Below, piece after piece: positions 56,805-64,000 of a stretch of DNA of 64,000 bases. Below the pieces are notes generated by a model. The model worked only from the letters and a program-made list of their open reading frames with translations. It was not told the origin of the DNA and ran no database searches. Both the position numbers and the translations under genes were made by a program. The DNA is taken from contig JAALGY010000041.1 of the NCBI GenBank assembly GCA_032358165.1, positions 3,348,001-3,412,000 of the forward strand. Reading direction: 5' to 3'. Position 1 is the stretch's first letter, and each line of letters begins with the position of its first letter. Source of the DNA: Diplosphaera chodatii (Eukaryota; Chlorophyta; Trebouxiophyceae; Prasiolales; Stichococcaceae).

Positions 56805-58679
56805 CTAAACTGATGAGCCGGAGCCTCCGCTTGATGTGCTGTGGTGACGCACATCAGCATCGGTAGAAAACCATATATCTTTCCACGGCGTGCAGCTGTG
56901 GTTGTTACTACCTAATTCGGGCTGGGTTGCACCATGGGATTCCAGTCTGCATGTGCACAGGACTGCCAGCTTGCCCCAGCCATGCTTGAGCGCCAACTCA
57001 GTCACTTGCATGTGCTTTGGCTTCGAGGACTGCCATGCGTTGAGCTGCGCATCCCAACCGCCTATGATGTATAGCAAGCATCCCTTGAAGGTGGCCACCT
57101 GCAGCAGAGGAGAAGAGGCATCGTGACCTCACGAGCAGCCCTGACCAACACCCACCATCTCGTCATGGAGTGTTGATGGCCAGGCCGGCACTGGCCCCGC
57201 AGTGGTTCGTGCTGACACACTACTTGGCCGAACATTTTGGAGATACTAGTCCCAGCACATCCTTGCGAGTTGAACCATGCTGGCACTGCCACCTGTCGCA
57301 CCTTCAGGCTGCTTTGGAGCCGGGATATGAAGCTGAGCGGTATGGTCGTACCACGACAGTCCCGAACAGTCAGCTGCCTCAGGTCTGCCAGCCGTGTGAT
57401 TGTCTTGAGCTCCTTGTTTAATGTGCATTGGCCACAAAACCGCGCGGGGGGATCAGTCCCATTGGCGATGTAATCCAGATCTTCCAGCTGCGGCGGCAGC
57501 CCAAAGGGTAGTCTGCCGCCGACGCCGGATAAGATCTTCAACCCCTGCGACAGCAACGGTATTGTTGCAGCGCGCTGTCGGCCAAGCCTTATTGACACCC
57601 GCCCATCCCACAGCGCATGGAAGAGCGTCATCCACTACAGTGCGTAATGTGAGAAGCATCCACATGCTCAGCTTGTGCATTTGAAAGCTGCACGACCAGC
57701 GTGAACATAGGAGAGCGCCGGATCCTAGAGTGGCTCATGCAGGTAAGCAACAAACGACCTACTGGGTATGTCTCTGGCTGTACGGGAAACTTGAAGCAGC
57801 CTGCGCCCTGCCTTTCCATGAGGAGACTCTCCAGCAGAGGTCCCGAATGCTGCTGAAACTGGTGCGCCGCCAGCAGGTTTGACACCTGCAGCAGCAGGAG
57901 CCATGTTGGCCACCATATACCTGCGCCACTGGTTCACAGGACTGCGTTTCCAGCATACAGCAGCATCGTGCAGCTCACATGACATCGAGTGGCACACAGC
58001 AAGAGCCAAGTTGATTTGCAGTCACCGCACAGCAATCGACGTTCAGCAGCTGCCTGACTGTCAACATTTCGAAGAGGGCAGATAATGTAATGACGCACCG
58101 CCGAGCACAGGTCCTCTGGCGGAAGCATCAGGTCATCGGAGTCATCGCTGCATTGGCCGTGGAGTGGCTGCCGGACTGCCAGCCTGAGGACTGGCACCCT
58201 GCTCTCCGCCAGCTGCAGCTCGCAACCAAACTAGCTGTCAGTGTACAGTCACAGGATGAAAGGGAGTGATGCTGCTCAGGGTGGCACCCGCATACCTGCT
58301 CCAGGTGACGGACCGTCCTGCTGACATCTGGCTGCTGTTCGCCGTCCCAGCTGTACCGCAGCGTCAGGCAGATCGGCTGCTCGTGCACCAGCCTTCGCCA
58401 TCTGCAGCGGGGGGGCAGCATACTCATGATCGTGATACAACCGAGCGACGCAGGGGCTTTGCCGCTGCCTGTTCTGCTCAGATGCACGACATGCTGCAGC
58501 AGTGGATGAGAAGTGTGACCTTGCACGACATGCCGATGCCTGCTGTTGATGCTGGATAGTGTGATCCAGGCTGCAGCGCGGTGGATGTTGTCGGGGTCAT
58601 TGCTGCTGTGCTCTTGACTGATTGCATGCTGTAGGATGATCTCCAGCAGCCCTTCCGGCAGGTCGCTCAAGTTGGTCAT
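56805..58679 (-). CDS. F-box protein with leucine-rich C-terminal part (approximate model)
   Basis: The ATG at 58679 starts MTNLSDLPEGLLEIILQHAI, an F-box N-terminus that should bind SKP1 in an SCF ubiquitin ligase. The frame continues to RRLVHEQPICLTLRYSWD near 58380. Further likely exons: about 58092-58203 (SRVPVLRLAVRQPLHGQ), about 57720-57885 (NLLAAHQFQQHSGPLLESLL), a long one near 57250-57600 (GLKILSGVGGRLPFGLPPQL, ITRLADLRQLTVRDC), and a terminal one down to 56805. The Leu-spaced pattern suggests degenerate leucine-rich repeats for substrate binding. Exon joins were not all checked for phase, so the 3' end is uncertain. Confidence 0.55.
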
Positions 58680-59698
58680 GGTAGCACCACCCTAATTGGC
58701 CTGATCTACCTGTTCATGACATCTTGAACAGATCACTCAGTTGCCCTTCAGATGGAAGCACAGAGGCAGAAGCAGTGCTGCGGCGCACAGTGTGCAAGAT
58801 CAGTTTGCTGCGGAGGGCAAGCACATGCGCAGGACCGATCAGCTGGTGACAGACGGGGTTCACGCACCGCCTCTGCCTGCTAAGTGACAAGTGACGCCAT
58901 CCATCGTGCACGCCTTGCAACTTGCGAGGCATGCTTGTGCTACAGGGCCAGGCTGGCGCTGTGGTTGATGCGTTGATCATGAGCTCGCACTTGATCGACG
59001 TTGCGCACCCGGCAGCTTGGTCCAACAGTCGCTGCGCACATCATTCACACGGGCAGCTGGGCAGCTGCTGTTGGATGTGAGCCCAGCTTGAGCAAGTTTG
59101 CAGGGGCAGACTTGCAGCGGTGTGGTTCTGCTGAGGGGTGTGCAAGACGCTCAGAAGCAGCACAGCGTTGCGAGCAAACCGTTCCAGTAAGAAAGAAGGT
59201 CCTGACGAGGATCCCGCAGCCAGCAAACGTGCGGTGGGTGGGACGGTCACTTCTGCATTAGGTCAATCTCGCCTTTTGTTCACGGGGTGTTGCACAAATA
59301 GAAAGGCCTGCACGCACAGCTGCTAGGTTGACTTAGGCCCTGAACTGAGTAAGGAGACCCTGCATCATGCAGCCAGAGTGCTGTACGTAAATATGGCAGG
59401 CGGTGCTGCGGGCATGCACTGCTGGCTGGCTGCACACACATATGCAGGCTTTCTGATGTGCCGATGCACAGCAGTAGCAGGCACAGCAGAACATACCAAC
59501 AAGAGAGTGCAGACGCTGATGTGCCAATGTGCCTCCTGCACACGCGCAGGTGCTCGGTTGGTCAGGTTGCTGCAGCACGCGGCGGCTGACCAACAGGGCT
59601 AGCGGGTCCTGAGCTGCGCGGTTCGCGCTGTCTGAACACCGCCGTTGCGGCAGGTCGGCGCCTGGCAGCTTAACGCAACCCCTGCTCCCATCCTAGCC
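58680..59698. other. Divergent spacer between F-box and MATE genes
   Basis: About 1 kb between two start codons facing away from each other; it should hold both promoters. A minus-strand ORF (58714-59025) has no recognised motif. Confidence 0.4.
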
Positions 59699-62600
59699 AT
59701 GCCGGCCGACGGCAACGGCGGCGGTGGCGGCAGCCCAGGAGACAACGGCGCAAATGCCGGTGCCACAGCTGACGGCGCAGCAGACAGCGCAGCGCCGCGC
59801 ACGCCGCCGATGGTGCTGCCGCAGCGCGGCGTGACGATGCGTGACGACAAGCCAGGAGACGGGGCGTCGGGCAGCGACGACTTTGACGACGCCCGCAGCT
59901 GGGGCGGCTCCCCAGAGTCCAGCGTCATGAGCGCGTACTACAGCCCCAGGTAGGCTGACATGGCTCTGCCAAAAGTGAATATGGGCACCAGACCCACATA
60001 GCTTCTCATGTGCACAGCACTGAGCACCGAGCGTCTGAGCTGGGGGGCGGCCCTCCCTCTGTTCAGTGCTGCGGCCGCGCTTGATGCACATTTGCAATGC
60101 ACCACCATTGTACCCGGGCCGCCACCTGCGCAACAGCGCACAGCGGCTGCGCTGGACCAGGCTGCCACGAGAGCGATGCTCGCCGGACCGCACTTGCTGC
60201 CTTCAATCAGAGTGTGCCAGCCAATGAGGTGCTGTTCTATGCATTGTGAGCAGGCGGGCCGACAGCGCCCTGCTGGTGGACGAGTCGCCGCCGATCGCCG
60301 ACCCGCCGGGCCCGGGGCCTACAGCGGCGTCGTCGGCGCCCGCGGGCAGCCACGGCGCGGACCTCATGCGGCAGCATGCGCTCAGGCGGTGCGCTGCTCT
60401 TGCATCCGCTCCTTCTAGGCCTGGTGTTGTACCTCAAGCCAGCCGGGAGGTTGTGGAGATCAAGAGCATATGCAGCAGTGTGTGGCATAGATAGAGCTTT
60501 GCAACATGCCCGGCGTCCTTTGCCGGGCATCTTATAGCTCTTCATGATCTCACATACTGCTCGCTTGGCTCACATGTGGAGCAGTACAGAGGGACACCCA
60601 GCGACTGACAGCGCATAGGACTGGCCAACAACAAGCTGACTGGTGGGGTGTCCCACTGCTCATGAGTTGCGGTGGCGAGTGCAGGCAGCAGTCGGCGGTG
60701 CGGCGGCGGGTGCAGCGGCAGCGGGAGCAGTTGTCGCTGCGGACTGCAGGACCGGCACGTGTGCGCAGCTTCGAGATCCACCCCGCCATGAAGTGAGTCA
60801 GCTGCATGATCGTCATGCAGAGATGTTTAGGCCTGCTGATCATGTCAGATCGGAGCCCATACGTGGCTGCCGTGCACCGTCAAGCCGGACTGCATGCACC
60901 GCAGACCAGCGGTGCATGTTGAATCTTGGATGAGAGTCACTGCAGTCGGGCTGTTGCATCCCTGAACCTGTGGCAATGCTCCGTTAATCCGCTGTGCGCA
61001 CAATGTGCTCTGAAGCATGTACTTGCCTACTACACGCACACGCTGACGCTTGTCTCATGGCACTCGAAGCAATCTCCCACAGTACCAGTAAACCTACCTG
61101 CAAAATCACACCAGAAATGCATTGAGCATTTAATGCTTCGGAGGCTTCCCTGCGCCTTACCACTCCTCCTGCCTGTCTGCAGGTCGGCGCTGGCGGCGGC
61201 GCACGAGGAGCACACCCGCCTGCAGGAGGAGCACACGCGGCTGATCCTCCCCGCAGCGGAGCCGGGCGCCCTCCCCGGAGTGATGCCGCTCGCGGAGCCC
61301 CTGCTGGCGTCCCACAGACCGGTGAGCGGGGTGGCGTGAGCACCGTCACGGAAGAGTGCGCAGCAGGTGGCACGTGGTGATCAAGCCACCTTGCTGCTGA
61401 GGCGACCACCGTGAATGGCATGGCAGGAATGCACAGCAGGTGATCCATCATGAGGAGGTTGTGCTGCTGAGATATATGATCTACCTGCTAAATTGACCCA
61501 CCTGCGGGACTGTGCACCATGCGGCAAAGCTGCGTGCCACCGCGACAGGTGTTTGCGGGGTCGGGCGACACGCAGCACGAGGAAGGCCCGCCGCGCCTGC
61601 ACTCCCACTCGCTCCTCCACGAGTCCCTGCTGCAGGACACCGACGACCTGGTGGACGAGCTTGTTGACGAGGGTGCGCCCTCCGGGAGGAACGCCAGATT
61701 GCGACAAACTGAGGGCGATGCGCTCTGTGTGGGCTGCCGCGGGAGCGCCGTTGCACAGTGTTGGCACGCAGCCGCTGCTGGGCGTTGCTTTGCTGCAGTG
61801 CGTCACCTAGAGACAGCGTGGTGCAGCGTCAGCCACCTCAGGTATGGATCACTGGTCCAAATCATTGGTCCCAAATGACCATTGGTCCCAATCGCTGGGT
61901 CCCGACCGCAGGCAGCGAGGGCGAGTCGTCAGAGGACGAGGAGTCGGCGGCGCTGGAGGAGGGCGACTACGGCACCGAGACCTGGGCCGAGTACAGGCAG
62001 GAAGGCGCCAGGTCGGTGCCGTCTTGCCCGTGCCCACGCGCCAGACTGGGCTGCGCCTATCCCGGCTCATCACAACCGCTGCCATGGTTGAATCCAGGAC
62101 GCAGGTGCTGAGGTTGGGAGGACCTTGGCAGTCGCCCACAAGCCAGTCTGACACACAGCAGCTGGGCCGTTGCAGAGCTGGCCGAGCTGCGATGTGACGG
62201 CGCCGCCGCCGGCTGCAGGCTGTTCAAGATGGCGTGGCCGCTGGCGGCGCAGAACGTCTTCTCCCAGGGCAGCTTCTACATCTCCATGGCGTTTGCCGGG
62301 CAGCTGGGCCGCGACGCGTTGTCCGCTGCGGTGCTGGGCACGTCCATCCTCAACGTCACGGGCTTCGCCGCCCTGGCGGGGCTCGCCTCTGCCATGGAGA
62401 CGCTGTGCGGCCAGGTCAGTCATGGGCGCTGATTCTATGCAGGGCAACATGATTCAGGGAAACGTACCCCAGACAACTGTAGCTGCTGCCAGTGGGACAA
62501 GGCGGTCTGGTTTGGCCTTCAACTGGCAGTCGTGCATCAGCCTGGCTGGAAGCGCATGGTTGGTGCCAGGCTTTGCGGTCGGGCACGTGCGTATGCGCTG

Positions 62601-64000
62601 CCGCAGCCAGCAACCGGTGTGTGTGCATCTGTGGCAGGCGTACGGCGCCAAGAACTACGCGGCGGTGGGTGTGACGCTGCAGCGCGCGCTGCTGATCTGC
62701 CTGGTGGCGCTGGCGGCGCTGCTGCCGCTGTGGGTCGCCATGGAGCCCGCGCTGCTGGCGCTCGGTGCGCCCTGAACCCTTAAAATAATTAAGGGGATGA
62801 CCCTGGACCCCACCGCACTGTGCGCACAGCCTGCGCAGCTGATCAGGCGCTGCAAACGCTGCTGCCCGCATGCCGACCCGCCACCAGCTTGCTGGCTGCT
62901 GGATGCCCCTGTTCCCAGACCAGGCGCCAGATGACTTCACCAAAACTCTAGGGTGTGCTGGCTGGCCTGCCATGCACCGTCTTGCACTGCTGCCGTACGT
63001 GCATGCAGGCCAGAAGCCGCAGCTGGCGGCGGACGCGGCGCGCTTCGTGCAGCTGAGCGTGCCGGCGGTGTTCTTCACTGGCATCGCGGAGTGCCTGAAG
63101 CGCTACCTCATGGCGCAGGGCGTCGTGTTCCCGGCCGCAGGCGAGCCCTGGATTGAAATCTCCTTGCTACTCATCACTTAACGATGCATACAACACTCTG
63201 GCTCAGAGCCTGCAGACTAGCACCAGAGTCACGTCGGGGTCGATGAAATGTATAAGACAGTGGCAAAGCACATACTTGGCATGTTGTCCTCGTGCATAAG
63301 GTGCTGTGCAGTGGGCTGTCATACTGCACCACTCAGGGGTCGCGACACGGCAAGGCAGAGCGCAGCCTTTGCCTTGTTGGGGTATGTGTCGATGAGGCAT
63401 GTAGCTTGCTGTGTTCCGGACAACTACACGCTGACAGCAGCTGCCTGCCAAACCGCCGTTCTTGCTTCCTGCGTGACTCGCACTTACAGCATTATATCTA
63501 TAACAGCATTGCATTCAAAGCCCCAGCCTCTGTGTGAACTAGGAACGGCCTGAGTGATGCCGCTTGGAACATAGGCAGCTTGCTGGACGTGGCCCAAACT
63601 CTAGAGATGATGTTTTTGTGCCACTTGCAGTGGCCTCGCTGCTGAGCACGCTGCTGGCGCCGGTGTTCAACTACGTCCTGATCTTCTCGTGCGGCTTCGG
63701 GCTGGCCGGCGCGGCCTTTGCCAATGGTGAGGCCCTGGACTGCACCCTTTGGCCGATGCACATCGCAATGTCATCGTCCTGCTTCCGCCAATGCTCATGC
63801 ATGCGCTGCTGTGCTGCCAGTGGTGCCCGTCAATCTGGCGAAGCACGCTTGCCTGCTTGGTATGGTGTATAGGAGGTTTCCTGTGCGGCGACCTACCTTT
63901 GTCGTCTGTGCCACCCACAGACGCGATCTTCCTGACGACGGCGCTGCTGCTGGGCGGCTGGGTCATCTGGTACGACCATGCGGTTGAGGGGCGGCCTGAA
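59699..64000 (+). CDS. MATE family efflux transporter (5' part; runs off right edge)
   Basis: Exons: 59699-59949, 60254-60388, 60685-60792, 61183-61321, 61549-61672, 61912-62011, 62219-62414, 62638-62764, 63009-63140, 63631-63726, 63921 onward; all join in phase. The first six encode about 285 residues, Gly/Ser/Asp/Glu-rich, without membrane spans. From exon 7 the MATE pattern begins: LFKMAWPLAAQNVFSQGSFY, LGTSILNVTGFAALAGLASA, METLCGQAYGAKNY (the family's CGQA.GA motif across a splice), then spans in LLICLVALAALLPLWVAM, VPAVFFTGIAECLKRYLMAQ and NYVLIFSCGFGLAGAAFAN. MATE carriers export organic cations, drugs or citrate by H+ or Na+ antiport. The ninth intron must start with GC (63141). The C-terminal half is missing. 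Confidence 0.9.
60506..60530. repeat. Small perfect hairpin in MATE intron 2
   Basis: ATGCCCGGC and GCCGGGCAT form a 9-bp perfect stem around a 7-base loop. The flanks (gagct...agctc) may extend it weakly. No function is assigned. Confidence 0.6.

Overview
The window looks like nuclear DNA of a green alga (Chlorophyta, probably trebouxiophyte-like). Genes are dense and split by many short introns with GT-AG or GC-AG ends. The gene set is plant/algal: a TOM9/TOM22-type import subunit, an SDHAF3-type assembly factor, a plastid-type uroporphyrinogen-III synthase, a TRF4-type poly(A) polymerase, a LITAF-like protein, a MATE carrier and a spliced tRNA-free tRNA-Ser gene. No bacterial operons, rRNA or CRISPR arrays were seen. 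Species cannot be named from the sequence alone.

Left half (1-32085, minus strand): the 5' part of one giant modular type I polyketide synthase (PKS) gene that runs off the left edge. From the N-terminus it encodes about 500 residues of unrecognised sequence, a degenerate GNAT-like domain, a loading ACP, and a basic linker with ten RRxS motifs. Two complete KS-DH-KR-ACP-ACP modules follow, then the start of a third KS. No acyltransferase domain lies in either module, so malonyl loading must come in trans, as reported for other green-algal multimodular PKSs. I followed exon phase from the proposed ATG at 32085 to the first dehydratase and again across the ACP regions; the frame holds throughout.

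Middle (34264-48943): a uroporphyrinogen-III synthase gene whose ATG lies 32 bp after the stop of a 65-codon DUF2256 zinc-ribbon ORF on the same strand (possible bicistronic mRNA); two LITAF-like genes, one without a membrane segment; a TRF4-like noncanonical poly(A) polymerase; a GNAT acetyltransferase divergent from a TOM9/TOM22-type gene; and an SDHAF3/ACN9 gene with an apparent one-base frameshift.

Right part (49652-64000): tRNA-Ser(GCU); a 12-exon secreted GH6 cellulase with a Pro-rich linker and C-terminal fungal-type CBM1; an F-box protein gene; and the 5' part of a MATE efflux transporter gene with a long acidic N-terminal extension, cut by the right edge.

Apart from the PKS modules, which should cooperate in one assembly line, the genes look functionally unrelated. 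Exon coordinates for UroS, LITAF-1, TRF4, GNAT, TOM9, SDHAF3, GH6 and MATE were derived by matching splice consensus with reading-frame continuity, by eye.
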